From NCBI RefSeq assembly GCF_002514735.1, contig NZ_NBWU01000001.1:620001-684000 (forward strand): DNA of 64,000 nt, given 5' to 3'. The number at the start of each line of letters is the position of its first letter. Position 1 is the stretch's first letter. This document shows, piece after piece, positions 42,978-51,796 of the stretch. The notes under the pieces are model-generated. The model was not told the DNA's origin. It was given only the letters and a program-made list of their open reading frames with translations, and searched no databases. The translations under genes and the position numbers were made by a program. This DNA comes from Sediminicola luteus (lineage in GTDB: Bacteria > Bacteroidota > Bacteroidia > Flavobacteriales > Flavobacteriaceae).

Positions 42978-43956
42978 TTGGGTTTAAAGTTATTCGCCAC
43001 ATGCCCCTGATTTCGTTTACGCCATAGCCTTGAGCGGCATCATTGGGGTAAAATCGTTTTATCATGTCCAAGGTAGCGGGTTTAATATCTTCCCCGGGTT
43101 TACCATGGCATTTTAGGCACATACTATTGGTCGTTATCGGATAATATACCTTAACCGGTGCTTGGGAGCTGTCTACGATAGGTTTCAAATCCATACCATC
43201 TTGTAATAACACTTTATAGGCATCCAATATCCCTTCTTCCGCAGCATTGGCCTTGTTAATGGGGTTACGGGCCTTGTCCGATACCCGTTTCACTTGGGCA
43301 TGCATGGCTACCGACATACTATCGGTAAGCGGAATGGCACGGTCGTTACAAAAGGTCAAGGCCGCGGCTGGACCTTCTTTTTGTAGTTTCCCCATAAGGT
43401 TTTTGCCCAATTGTTTTTTGGTGGCCATCGCAATTTTAAGGCCTTGTTGGGCATAGTTCAATTTTTCTTTTTTAGCCTCCCAAACTTTTCCGGTTTGCTC
43501 ATATTTACCATGCCCTTCGGCTACCCAATGTGCGTCCCACCACTGGGGTTGGGGTACTTTATAGGTATACAAATGGGCGGCTATGGCCTTTAGTGTTTCC
43601 TTAGGGTACGGCTGAAAAGGCATAACACCGAAGCGTTTCACAGCGCCCTTCATTTGGGCACTCTCGGCGCTGGGCTTGTTCAAAAAAGCAGCCATGTTTT
43701 GGTGAAATTCCTCAAAACCCATATTTGCCTCTAGATAATGGGCCTTTACGGCCACCATGGGCGGTGCCACACTTTCATCTAAACTAGGTTTGGCCCCATG
43801 GCATAGGTTACAATTAACCTCCATTAGGGCCTGACCCTTATCGGCCAAAGCCAAAATCTCGTCATCGGATAATTCGGATTCCCCTTTTTGTCCTTCTTTA
43901 CAGCCTACGGTCACAGTGGCCAAAAGCAATAGCCCTAAAACGAACCTGTTTCCCAT
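42958..43956 (-). CDS. Di-haem c-type cytochrome lipoprotein with DUF3365 domain
   Basis: A 332-residue exported lipoprotein (lipobox TVGC, Cys 19). Two c-type haem sites: C49-x2-C52-H53 (CNLCH) in an N-terminal cytochrome c domain with a likely Met ligand in VMPFQPY, and C280-x2-C283-H284 (CLKCH) in a C-terminal DUF3365 (Tll0287-like) domain that spans about 160-332. DUF3365 haems are often redox sensors. The start at 43956 places the lipobox; a longer frame to 43989 would not. Seven bases separate it from the HMA gene. Confidence 0.8.
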   Translation of the reverse strand: MGNRFVLGLLLLATVTVGCKEGQKGESELSDDEILALADKGQALMEVNCNLCHGAKPSLDESVAPPMVAVKAHYLEANMGFEEFHQNMAAFLNKPSAESAQMKGAVKRFGVMPFQPYPKETLKAIAAHLYTYKVPQPQWWDAHWVAEGHGKYEQTGKVWEAKKEKLNYAQQGLKIAMATKKQLGKNLMGKLQKEGPAAALTFCNDRAIPLTDSMSVAMHAQVKRVSDKARNPINKANAAEEGILDAYKVLLQDGMDLKPIVDSSQAPVKVYYPITTNSMCLKCHGKPGEDIKPATLDMIKRFYPNDAAQGYGVNEIRGMWRITLNPNENGEL

Positions 43957-43963
43957 GATATTC

Positions 43964-44236
43964 TTATTGTGACATTTTACCCGTGGCACAACTTACAAAA
44001 GACTTGGCTTTGGACACTAAGCTATTGGCCTCGTCTACGGCCGGGTAGCCTAAATTCAATAAATTGGTCTTTACGTTTTGTACCTCCGTTTCCGAGGTGG
44101 CCACAAAAGCGATTTCAGAGGTCTCTGGCGTAACTACCACTTCCGACACCCCTTCTAAGGCACTGATTTTTTTGGTAATGGTCTTGGCACAGCCCCCACA
44201 TTTTAGGTTCTGGACGATTATGGTTTGCTTCATCAT
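43964..44236 (-). CDS. HMA domain protein (CopZ-like)
   Basis: A 90-residue heavy-metal-associated fold: MKQTIIVQNLKCGGCAKTITKKISALEGV, with the metal-binding C13-x2-C16. It continues past the normal 70-residue fold with a tail that contains another Cys (FVSCATGKMSQ, near 83). Copper or zinc chaperone is the family role; in this sulfide-linked operon it could also bind persulfide through the cysteine pair. Operon leader. Confidence 0.8.
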   Translation of the reverse strand: MMKQTIIVQNLKCGGCAKTITKKISALEGVSEVVVTPETSEIAFVATSETEVQNVKTNLLNLGYPAVDEANSLVSKAKSFVSCATGKMSQ

Positions 44237-44303
44237 TTATGTTTTTACGATTAACTTCCAAAGAAAAGTATTCCGCTTATCACGAAACAGGATATAAATC
44301 ACC

Positions 44304-44642
44304 TTAAGACCACGCTAAATACCCCCCTCGCAAATCGTAAATCTCGGTAAAGCCCATGGCCGCCATCATACGGGCCGCCTTACCACTACGGTTTCCCGAT
44401 TGGCAATACACATAAACGGGCTTGTCTTTCTTTAATCTTTCCAATCCGGACTTAAAACGGCTCCCTTGGAAAAAGTCGAGGTTCTTGGCTTTTGCGATAT
44501 GACCCGAACCGAACTCACCTGCCGTCCGCACATCCAATATCTGCACCCCTTTTTGGCCGATTCCCGATTTAAAATCGGCCACATTCAACTTGGTGACCCC
44601 TGGAGTATCTTTTCCTCCGAACAAAAAACTTAATATGGACAT
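44304..44642 (-). CDS. Single-domain rhodanese-like sulfurtransferase
   Basis: A 112-residue rhodanese with active loop YC80QSGNRS (C80 nucleophile). The rest follows the fold: ILDVRTAGEFGSGHIAKAKNLDFF and AARMMAAMGFTEIYDLRGGYLAW. A cytoplasmic enzyme that moves sulfane sulfur to cyanide, thiols or other acceptors. It lies 67 bases upstream of the HMA operon, same strand, and is separated from the upstream CstB-like gene by a terminator, so it is either its own unit or the operon leader. Confidence 0.85.
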   Translation of the reverse strand: MSILSFLFGGKDTPGVTKLNVADFKSGIGQKGVQILDVRTAGEFGSGHIAKAKNLDFFQGSRFKSGLERLKKDKPVYVYCQSGNRSGKAARMMAAMGFTEIYDLRGGYLAWS

Positions 44643-44691
44643 ATGCTTAATCTTTTAGTTGTATCTATTCAATTCGTTATTCACGAGTTTT

Positions 44692-44735
44692 AAAAATTAA
44701 AAACGGGGTGCGCAGTTACGCAACACCCCGCTTTC
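44692..44735 (-). terminator. Terminator of the first CstB-like gene
   Basis: On the minus strand CGGGGTG-TTGCG...CGC-CACCCCG (plus 44704-44730) forms a GC-rich hairpin followed by TTTTTAATTTTT. It lies 74 bases after the stop of the gene at 44804-46219. Confidence 0.75.
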
Positions 44736-44803
44736 GGGGAACCAACCCATATAAACCCTCGTTATGGAGCCTTGCTCCAAATATTGTTACTCGCTATCCG
44801 AGC

Positions 44804-46219
44804 TTATTTGCGTGTACTGGGACAAACGAAATCGGTAGTTTCGATTCCGGCTTCCAAGATGGATTTCATCCCACCCGCAATATCTATTACATTATGTATA
44901 CCCCTACTTTTTAAAATAGAGATCGCGATCATACTCCGGTACCCACCGGCACAGTGCACGAACATGGTATCTTCCGAATCAAAAGCCCCGATATGGTCGT
45001 TCAAATAATCGAGCGGGGTATGTTTGGCCTGTGCCAAATGCTCGGCCTCAAACTCCCCATCTTTACGTACATCGAAAACGGCCACTTCGGTATTGTTATC
45101 GAGAACACCTTTAAAATCGCTGGCCGGTATGGAACTGACCTTGTCAAATTCCTTTCCTGCTTTTTTCCAAGCTTCAAAACCACCTTCTAAAAAGCCAATG
45201 GTCTGATCAAAACCTACCCGAGACAAACGGGTGATCACTTCTTCTTCCCTGCCTTTGGGGGCCACCAGTAAAATGGGTTGTGCCACATCGGCGATCAACG
45301 CGCCTACCCATGGGGCAAATCCGCCATCGATACCAATAAATATGGATCTTGGTATATGGCCTTCGGCATAATCGTTCTGATGGCGTACATCGAGTACCAC
45401 AGCACCACTTTCGTTGGCCATGGCCTCAAAGGCCTCGGGATCCAAGGGTGTGGTCCCCCTTTCGATTACGGCATCTATATGGTCGTAACCCTCTTTGTTC
45501 ATTTTCACGTTCAACGGAAAATACTGTGGGGGTGGCAACAAGCCATCGGTAACCTCAGCAATAAATTCGGCCTCGGTCATATCGGCCCTCAGGGCATAGT
45601 TCATTTTTTTCTGATTGCCCAAGGTATCTACCGTCTCCTTCATCATATTCTTGCCACAGGCAGATCCTGCGCCATGAGCAGGGTAAACTATGATATCATC
45701 GGCCAGCGGCATAATTTTTTCACGTAGACTGGTATACAACAAACCGGCCAACTGCTCTTGGGTCATGTCGGCTGCTTTTTGGGCCAGATCGGGCCTGCCG
45801 ACATCTCCCAAAAAGAGGGTGTCTCCGGTAAACAAGGCATGGTCTTTCCCATCTTTATCGCGCAAGAGAAAGGTGGTACTCTCCATAGTATGCCCCGGCG
45901 TATGCAAGGCGATGATACTTACTTCGCCCAGTTTGAATTCCTGTCCGTCTTCGGCAATAATGGCCTCGAAGGAAGGATTGGCATTGGGCCCATATACTAT
46001 AGGTGCCTTGGTTTCTTTGGACAAGGTAAGGTGCCCGCTGACAAAATCGGCATGGAAATGGGTCTCGAAAATATATTTGATCTTGGCGTCGTCCAATTTG
46101 GCACGCTTCACATACGGATGCACCTCGCGGAGCGGGTCAATGATGGCCGCTTCGCCCTTACTCTCTATGTAGTAAGCGCCTTGGGCCAAGCATCCGGTGT
46201 ATATTTGTTCAATCTTCAT
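44804..46219 (-). CDS. CstB-like persulfide dioxygenase-rhodanese fusion, copy 1
   Basis: A 471-residue protein with the domain order of staphylococcal CstB: MBL-fold persulfide dioxygenase (1-250), a rhodanese fold without active Cys (about 265-355, loop LLVAPKGREEE) and a catalytic rhodanese (about 370-465, VHC423AGGYRS). Metal residues H54-x-H56-x-D58 (THFHAD), H110 (TPGHT), D133 (FTGDTLF) and H182; C188 in HGAGSACGK is a second redox Cys candidate. It should oxidise persulfide to sulfite/thiosulfate. Own Crp-type promoter. Confidence 0.85.
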   Translation of the reverse strand: MKIEQIYTGCLAQGAYYIESKGEAAIIDPLREVHPYVKRAKLDDAKIKYIFETHFHADFVSGHLTLSKETKAPIVYGPNANPSFEAIIAEDGQEFKLGEVSIIALHTPGHTMESTTFLLRDKDGKDHALFTGDTLFLGDVGRPDLAQKAADMTQEQLAGLLYTSLREKIMPLADDIIVYPAHGAGSACGKNMMKETVDTLGNQKKMNYALRADMTEAEFIAEVTDGLLPPPQYFPLNVKMNKEGYDHIDAVIERGTTPLDPEAFEAMANESGAVVLDVRHQNDYAEGHIPRSIFIGIDGGFAPWVGALIADVAQPILLVAPKGREEEVITRLSRVGFDQTIGFLEGGFEAWKKAGKEFDKVSSIPASDFKGVLDNNTEVAVFDVRKDGEFEAEHLAQAKHTPLDYLNDHIGAFDSEDTMFVHCAGGYRSMIAISILKSRGIHNVIDIAGGMKSILEAGIETTDFVCPSTRK

Positions 46220-46303
46220 GATTCGTAAAAAGGTGGTTCCTAAGGGTTGTTCGATACTCGTTAAGGTTTCAACAAAAAACCTCTTTTGAGTTAACTTACC
46301 CTA

Positions 46304-46350
46304 CAAATATACATTCCTTCGCCCTTGCTCAAGGTAACATTGGTTACCTA
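46304..46350 (-). promoter_or_regulatory. Crp/Fnr-type promoter of CstB-like gene 1
   Basis: Minus strand. AGGTAAC-ATTG-GTTACCT (46332-46349, centre 46340.5) is a perfect palindrome outside its four-base core. The -7 element TATATTTG (46304-46311, centre 46307.5) is a perfect TAnnTTTG, 33 bp downstream centre to centre. It lies about 85 bases before the gene. Confidence 0.75.
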
Positions 46351-46369
46351 AACCTTTTTTAACAGGATT

Positions 46370-48142
46370 TTAAGGTTGCTTACTGGGTTCGATTTGAACC
46401 CAAAAAGGCAGTGTCCAGGTTTCCCCATCGAATATCCGGGGAATAAGTCGGCCTTTGGATTTAGGCAGGTATACCGAACGCCAAATACTGTTATCGGCGG
46501 TTATAGCACTCCAATTTTTTGAAACCAAGTATGAACCCAATTCCAATTTGGCCTCGGCCTTTGGGTTTTCGATCGGTTCCAGCATATGAAAGCGAATATC
46601 GTAATACCCCGCTTGGGCCACCTCAACTTCCCACGCCCCATAAACATTGGTGCTTTTACTCCAGATTCCCTCCACCCCAAAGGCATCGTTGCGGTTTAAG
46701 ACCGTGCTGAGCTCATGTTGCGTACCAATTATGGCCCGCGGGTGTTCTTGTAAATGCCGACTTTGAATAATCTGTTGATACCAAGACTGGACCTCTTGCT
46801 TCATGCGACGTACCGGTTCTGTTTGCCCTTGGGCGAGGTTTTGTTGCTCGTAGGGATCTTGGGCCAAATCAAACAAGCCGAATTCCGAGGTGCCATTTTT
46901 GGTTTGGGCCACCAATTTTCGATCGCCTTGGATCAGGGTCATGTTTTTATAGAGTTCGGGATAACGGCGGTTCCAATACAAATAAATGGAACGGTCTTTC
47001 CAATCGGGCTCAGGTTCCCCGAACAATAATGGGGTCAAATCCTTTCCGTCTAAAGGAACATCTTTGGGCAGGGGTACGTTACACAAACGGGCCAAGGTGG
47101 GCAGCATATCGATATGGGCGGCGTTCGTCTGTACCTCTCTCCCCGCTTTTAAGGTCTTGGGCCAATGCCAAAAACTGGGCACCTGTATACCGCCTTGATA
47201 TACCGAGCCCTTCTTTTCGCGTAGCCCATAATTGTACCTCGGGGTAGACGCCCCATTGTCGGTCATAAAAATGACCAAGGTATTCTCTGCCACACCCGAT
47301 GCCTTGAGCTGGGCCATAACCTTGCCCACATTGTCGTCTATATTAGTTACCATACCATAGGCCTTACGGGCAATATCTACTTGGGCCGGGTTCATTTTCG
47401 GAAAGGGCATCTCCGTATCCCCCCCCACTTGGACCGACAAGTCTTTGTCCGCATAACGGTCGTAATATTCCTGGGGCACTTGAAAGGGGCCATGTGGGGC
47501 ATTAAAGGCCAAATACAGGAAAAAGGGAGCCGCCGCATTGGCTTTGATAAAATCGACGGCAGCATCACCGAACACATCGGAACAATAGCCTTTGGTAGTT
47601 ACTTTTTTACCATTGTTCCATAAGACCGGATCAAAGTAACTACTATCCTTGGCCATATAGTTGGGCCAATCGCCCACTTGGCCAATTCCACCCGACAAAT
47701 GATATAAAGCCTCATCAAAACCTTGATCGTGGGGACGGGTAGGATAATTATCGCCCAAATGCCATTTGCCCACCATGGCGGTACGGTAACCGGCAGCCGA
47801 TAGCATCTCGGCCAAGGTAACCTCTTCGGTTGCCATTATGGCCCCGCCGTTATAGGTATCGTGAATTCCGGTACGTAACGAATTGCGGCCCGTCATTAAG
47901 CTGGCCCGGGTAGGGGCACAAACGGGGGAAACGAAAAATCGGTTGAAACGGGTACTTTCCTCAGCCAGTTTATCCAAGACTGGGGTATGGATATGGATAT
48001 TACCATAAAACCCGAGGTCGCCAATACCCTGATCATCGGTCATGATCAATACCACATTGGGTCGTTTTGCATTTATGTCGGTGGTTTGACCAAAGCCAAG
48101 CCCTACGCATAGCATCAAGAGTAAAGTTCCTATTGATTTCAT
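46370..48142 (-). CDS. Exported arylsulfatase (S1 family)
   Basis: A 590-residue sulfatase: signal peptide 1-19, metal motif MTDDQG (34-), and formylglycine motif C75-A-P-T-R (CAPTRASLMTGR, 75-86), in which Cys is converted to formylglycine by FGE. The FGE gene lies at 61844-62917 of the same window. The core ends near 460; about 130 residues of beta-rich tail follow. Substrates are sulfated algal polysaccharides or small sulfate esters; the sequence does not decide. It is not adjacent to a SusCD pair here. A Crp-type site lies just past its 3' end but belongs to the neighbouring gene. Confidence 0.88.
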   Translation of the reverse strand: MKSIGTLLLMLCVGLGFGQTTDINAKRPNVVLIMTDDQGIGDLGFYGNIHIHTPVLDKLAEESTRFNRFFVSPVCAPTRASLMTGRNSLRTGIHDTYNGGAIMATEEVTLAEMLSAAGYRTAMVGKWHLGDNYPTRPHDQGFDEALYHLSGGIGQVGDWPNYMAKDSSYFDPVLWNNGKKVTTKGYCSDVFGDAAVDFIKANAAAPFFLYLAFNAPHGPFQVPQEYYDRYADKDLSVQVGGDTEMPFPKMNPAQVDIARKAYGMVTNIDDNVGKVMAQLKASGVAENTLVIFMTDNGASTPRYNYGLREKKGSVYQGGIQVPSFWHWPKTLKAGREVQTNAAHIDMLPTLARLCNVPLPKDVPLDGKDLTPLLFGEPEPDWKDRSIYLYWNRRYPELYKNMTLIQGDRKLVAQTKNGTSEFGLFDLAQDPYEQQNLAQGQTEPVRRMKQEVQSWYQQIIQSRHLQEHPRAIIGTQHELSTVLNRNDAFGVEGIWSKSTNVYGAWEVEVAQAGYYDIRFHMLEPIENPKAEAKLELGSYLVSKNWSAITADNSIWRSVYLPKSKGRLIPRIFDGETWTLPFWVQIEPSKQP

Positions 48143-48328
48143 AACCTCAATTTTCCATGGAAACTAATGCATCCACAAGAAATAAAGGTATGAATTAGAC
48201 GAACATCAGTTAGCCATAGCCTAAAACATCGTTTTTTATGCCCCTGAAATGCGGTATTTGATATGGGTCAAAAGATAATCGTGTCTTTTTAATGTCCTTT
48301 ACCCCACCATAACCAAAACGTTTATCCC

Positions 48329-49408
48329 ATGAAAAAGAACTGGTTTATCGGTTTAGGCCTCATTATTTTTATAGTTGGGGCTTGTTCTAAGGATTCTGGT
48401 ACGGAAGAACCCCTATCCCAAAACTACACTATTGTGCACGACGGGCTCCCCGCTCCGAACATCCCTTCGGATAACATACCAACGACCCAGGGGGTGGCGC
48501 TAGGCAGGCGTTTGTTTTACGAAAAACTATTAAGTAAGGATAACAGCATGTCTTGTGCCTCTTGCCATGAGCAAAAAAACGCCTTTTCGGATACCGATCG
48601 TTTTTCGATTGGGGTAGAAGGTAAACCTGGTAAAAGACAGGCCATGGCCATATTCAATATGCTCTGGAACCAAAATGAATTTTTCTGGGATGGTCGTGCC
48701 CATTTGTTGCGCGACCAAGCGTTAATGCCTATTGAAGACCCCTTGGAAATGAACATAAGCCACGAAGAAGTGGTCGAAAAACTTAATGCCCAACCCGACT
48801 ACCAAAATCGTTTTAAAGCGGTTTTCGGTTCACCGGAAATAAACCCGAAACGTATTTCATTGGCCTTGGAACAGTTTATGAACATCCTGATCTCCAATTC
48901 TAGCAAATACGATAAGGTTTTGGCCGATAAGGCAGACTTTAGTCCGCAAGAAGCACGGGGGCGTGACCTATTTTTCAGTGGTTTCAATGCCCTGAACCCG
49001 GCCCAATCCGGAGCGGGCTGTTCCAACTGTCATGGTGGGCCCAATTTTGAAAACAACGCCTATATGAACAATGGCCTTGATCTTGAAGCCGATATTGTGG
49101 ACGTGGGTCGCATGAAGGTAAGCGGCCAAGCCTTTGAAAAAGGCACTTTTAAGGTGCCCTCTTTACGCAATATAGCGGTAACCCCGCCCTATATGCACGA
49201 TGGTAGGTTCAATACCCTAGAAGAGGTCATCGATCATTACGACCATGGTATCCGGTACAGTAGTAGCGTAAACAGTACCTTGGAGAGTATTCAACAGGCG
49301 GGCGGACTAGCCTTAACCCCGGCGGACAAGCAAGCCTTGATCGCCTTTTTAAACACACTGACCGACCACGAATTTTTAAACAACCCGAAATTCTCGGATC
49401 CGTTTTAG
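48329..49408 (+). CDS. Di-haem cytochrome c peroxidase lipoprotein
   Basis: A 359-residue CcpA/MauG-type protein with lipobox IVGAC (Cys 19). Haem sites are C76-x2-C79-H80 (SCASCHEQ) and C231-x2-C234-H235 (CSNCHGG); the PSLRNIAVTPPYMHDGRFNTLEEVIDHYDHG segment is the conserved C-terminal region with the Met/His region. It reduces hydrogen peroxide with electrons from cytochrome c in the periplasm; related proteins act as MauG-type oxygenases. Stands alone, with the next gene convergent. Confidence 0.88.
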   Translation: MKKNWFIGLGLIIFIVGACSKDSGTEEPLSQNYTIVHDGLPAPNIPSDNIPTTQGVALGRRLFYEKLLSKDNSMSCASCHEQKNAFSDTDRFSIGVEGKPGKRQAMAIFNMLWNQNEFFWDGRAHLLRDQALMPIEDPLEMNISHEEVVEKLNAQPDYQNRFKAVFGSPEINPKRISLALEQFMNILISNSSKYDKVLADKADFSPQEARGRDLFFSGFNALNPAQSGAGCSNCHGGPNFENNAYMNNGLDLEADIVDVGRMKVSGQAFEKGTFKVPSLRNIAVTPPYMHDGRFNTLEEVIDHYDHGIRYSSSVNSTLESIQQAGGLALTPADKQALIAFLNTLTDHEFLNNPKFSDPF

Positions 49409-49426
49409 GTGACAACTTAGACCTAG

Positions 49427-49468
49427 CTCCCTCACCCCTAGCCCCTAACCCTTGGGGAGAGGGGCGCC
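49427..49468. repeat. C-rich/G-rich intergenic repeat
   Basis: CTCCCTCACCCCTAGCCCC followed by CCCTTGGGGAGAGGGG forms an imperfect hairpin and shares the CCCTCACCCCT phrase with 28735-28745. A short REP-like element downstream of the peroxidase gene. Confidence 0.45.
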
Positions 49469-49493
49469 AAAGCCTAATATGCATTAAAAAACA

Positions 49494-49520
49494 AAAGCCT
49501 GGGAATCCCCAGGCTTTCTT
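49494..49520 (-). terminator. Terminator of the second CstB-like gene
   Basis: AAAGCCTGGG and CCCAGGCTTT pair around GATT (minus strand) and a T-rich run TGTTTTTT follows. Plus-strand T-run is short, so it mainly ends the minus-strand gene; it may also stop readthrough from the peroxidase gene. Confidence 0.8.
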
Positions 49521-49539
49521 AGCAAACTCTATTTCTTAT

Positions 49540-50955
49540 CTACAACATAGTCGTTGGGCACACATAGGCCGTTAATGGCAATTCGGTATTGACCATGTCT
49601 TTGAATCCGCCTGAGATATCTACAAAATTATCCCAGCCGCGTTGCTTTAAGATCGAGGCCGCAATCATTGAACGATAGCCTCCGGCACAATGAATAATAA
49701 AAGCCTTGTCTTTTGGAAATTCCTCTAAATGTTCATTGATTTCGTTCAGTGGAATATTAATGGCCCCTACTAAATGTTGGCTGTCGAACTCGCTCTTTTT
49801 ACGTACATCGAAAACCAAGGGTGATTCATCTTTATAGATACTTAAAAAGGCATCGATATCTACTCGACCTACTTCAAAACTCAAACTATCCGACTTTTCC
49901 CAAGCCTCATATCCGCCTTGGAGATAACCTACGGTATTGTCATAACCCACACGCGATAAGCGGGTAACCGCTTCTTCTTCGTCTCCGGGATCGGTAACCA
50001 AAAGAATAGGCTGCTTTACATCGGGTATCATTTCACCCACCCATTGGGCGAAACTTCCTTTAAGACCGATATTGATACTTTTTGGTATAAAGCCTTTTGA
50101 GAAATCATCTGCAGAACGGGTATCCAAAATAAGGGCTTGGGTGGCATTAGCCACTTCTTCGAAGCCTTCGGGATCGAGTGGGTTCAAACCTCTATCCATA
50201 ACCGTATCCAAAGACTCATACCCCTTAATGTTCATGAGCACGTTTTGCGGAAAATACCCCGGAGGTGTGGTAAGACCGGTCAAGAGTTCTTTAATAAACT
50301 CGTCTTTGGTCATATCGGCCCGGAGGGCATAATTGGTCTGTTTTTGATTACCCAATGTGTCGGTAGTCTCGGTACTCATGTTTTTACCGCAAGCCGATCC
50401 GGCGCCATGGTTGGGGTAAACAATCAGTTCATCGGCCAGGGGCATAATCTTGTTGCGTAATGAATCGAACAAATGCCCGGCCAATTTCTCTTCGGTAAGA
50501 TCGGCGATAACGTGTTGGGCCAAATCGGGCCGACCCACATCTCCGATGAACAAGGTGTCACCCGTAATCAGGCCGTGTTCCTTTCCTTCGGCATCGATCA
50601 ATAAAAAGGTCGTACTTTCCATGGTATGCCCTGGGGTGTGAATGACCTTGATCTTATAATCGCCAATCTCGAAAACCTGTCCGTCTTCGGCCACCGTAGC
50701 CTCATAACCCGGTTTGGCGGTTGGACCAAAAACGATCTGGGCACCCGATTTTTTCTTGAGGTCTAAATGACCCGATACAAAATCGGCATGAAAGTGGGTC
50801 TCGAATACATATTTGATCTTGGCCCCATCTTTGTCGGCACGATCTAAATAAGGTTGCACCTCACGTAAGGGATCGAAAACGGCGGCCTCCCCCTTACTTT
50901 CAATATAATAGGCGGCATGGGCCAAACATCCGGTGTAAATCTGTTCTACTTTCAT
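49540..50955 (-). CDS. CstB-like persulfide dioxygenase-rhodanese fusion, copy 2
   Basis: A 471-residue paralogue of the gene at 44804, with the same residues: THFHAD (H54, H56, D58), HGAGSACGK, a rhodanese domain lacking Cys (LLVTDPGDEEEAV) and a catalytic rhodanese HC423AGGYRS. I chose the ATG at 50955, which aligns with copy 1 exactly; an upstream ATG at 50991 adds 12 residues. Two full-length copies with the same promoter type suggest different substrates or expression levels rather than redundancy. Lies downstream of the Crp/Fnr gene on the same strand. Confidence 0.87.
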   Translation of the reverse strand: MKVEQIYTGCLAHAAYYIESKGEAAVFDPLREVQPYLDRADKDGAKIKYVFETHFHADFVSGHLDLKKKSGAQIVFGPTAKPGYEATVAEDGQVFEIGDYKIKVIHTPGHTMESTTFLLIDAEGKEHGLITGDTLFIGDVGRPDLAQHVIADLTEEKLAGHLFDSLRNKIMPLADELIVYPNHGAGSACGKNMSTETTDTLGNQKQTNYALRADMTKDEFIKELLTGLTTPPGYFPQNVLMNIKGYESLDTVMDRGLNPLDPEGFEEVANATQALILDTRSADDFSKGFIPKSINIGLKGSFAQWVGEMIPDVKQPILLVTDPGDEEEAVTRLSRVGYDNTVGYLQGGYEAWEKSDSLSFEVGRVDIDAFLSIYKDESPLVFDVRKKSEFDSQHLVGAINIPLNEINEHLEEFPKDKAFIIHCAGGYRSMIAASILKQRGWDNFVDISGGFKDMVNTELPLTAYVCPTTML

Positions 50956-51092
50956 GTGATTGTTTTTTATTCGGTTTGCAAAATTCGGCAATGGTAAGGT
51001 GATAGAAGCTGATAAAAGTCAGGCTACTTGGTCGCAGCCAGTATGTATTTCATAGGACCATAACCATTCGTACACCTCCAAAACCATAGCTT

Positions 51093-51139
51093 CAAATATA
51101 GCCGGGGCCTTGGCAGCTTGCAGTAACTTTGGTTACAAA
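51093..51139 (-). promoter_or_regulatory. Crp/Fnr-type promoter of CstB-like gene 2
   Basis: Minus strand. GTAAC-TTTG-GTTAC (51123-51136, centre 51129.5) and a perfect -7 TATATTTG (51093-51100, centre 51096.5), again 33 bp apart. The promoter lies between the regulator gene and the CstB-like gene, about 138 bases before the latter. Confidence 0.75.
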
Positions 51140-51157
51140 GTCTTAGGTATAACCCTG

Positions 51158-51796
51158 TTAGACCTCTAACGCAATAATTTTAATGGAATTCCGGTGCAGC
51201 TCGATCATGCCCTTTTTCTCCAAACTTTTGAGCAATCGAGAAACCACAACACGAGAAGTATGCAGGTCGTAGGCAATTTGTTGGTGGGTGGCGTTGATCA
51301 TATCTTCCTTGCCTATACGGGTCTTTTCCTTGAGGTATTTTAAGAGGCGTTGGTCCATATTCATAAAAGCGATGGAGTCTATGGTCTCCAACATTTCCAT
51401 AAGTCGGGTATGGTAGCTTTCGAACACAAAATTGCGCCAGTTCCGGTATTTACCGGTCCACTCCTCCATTTTTTGCACCGGCACCATAATCAATTGGGTG
51501 TCGGTTTCTGCAATGGCCCGGATCTCGCTTTTGGCCGAGCCCATACAGCAGGTAAGGGTCATGGCACAGGTATCACCTGGCTCCAAATAGTAGAGCAGTA
51601 ATTCATCGCCCTCTTCATCTTCGCGTAAGATCTTAATGGCCCCGGAGATCAACAAGGGCATCGATCGTATGTATTGCCCGATATCCATCAACAGCATCCC
51701 CTCGGTTACTTCCTTAAAAGTGCCTACCTGATTGATTTCCTCTATCAATTCCTTTTCGAAAATATACCCGTATTTCTCTTGAAGTTCCTTAAGCAT
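51158..51796 (-). CDS. Crp/Fnr family transcriptional regulator
   Basis: A 212-residue regulator: cyclic-nucleotide-binding-like domain (about 20-130) and winged helix (about 150-210). The effector domain lacks the cAMP-binding RxE/S arginine pattern and has C77-x5-C83-C84 in GDTCAMTLTCCMGSAKSE. The recognition helix reads TSRVVVSRLLKSLEKKG; the E. coli Crp glutamate that reads TGTGA is Val here, so a different half-site is expected, in line with GTAAC. Candidate regulator of the four boxes described. It is divergent from the plug-TPR gene. Confidence 0.88.
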   Translation of the reverse strand: MLKELQEKYGYIFEKELIEEINQVGTFKEVTEGMLLMDIGQYIRSMPLLISGAIKILREDEEGDELLLYYLEPGDTCAMTLTCCMGSAKSEIRAIAETDTQLIMVPVQKMEEWTGKYRNWRNFVFESYHTRLMEMLETIDSIAFMNMDQRLLKYLKEKTRIGKEDMINATHQQIAYDLHTSRVVVSRLLKSLEKKGMIELHRNSIKIIALEV

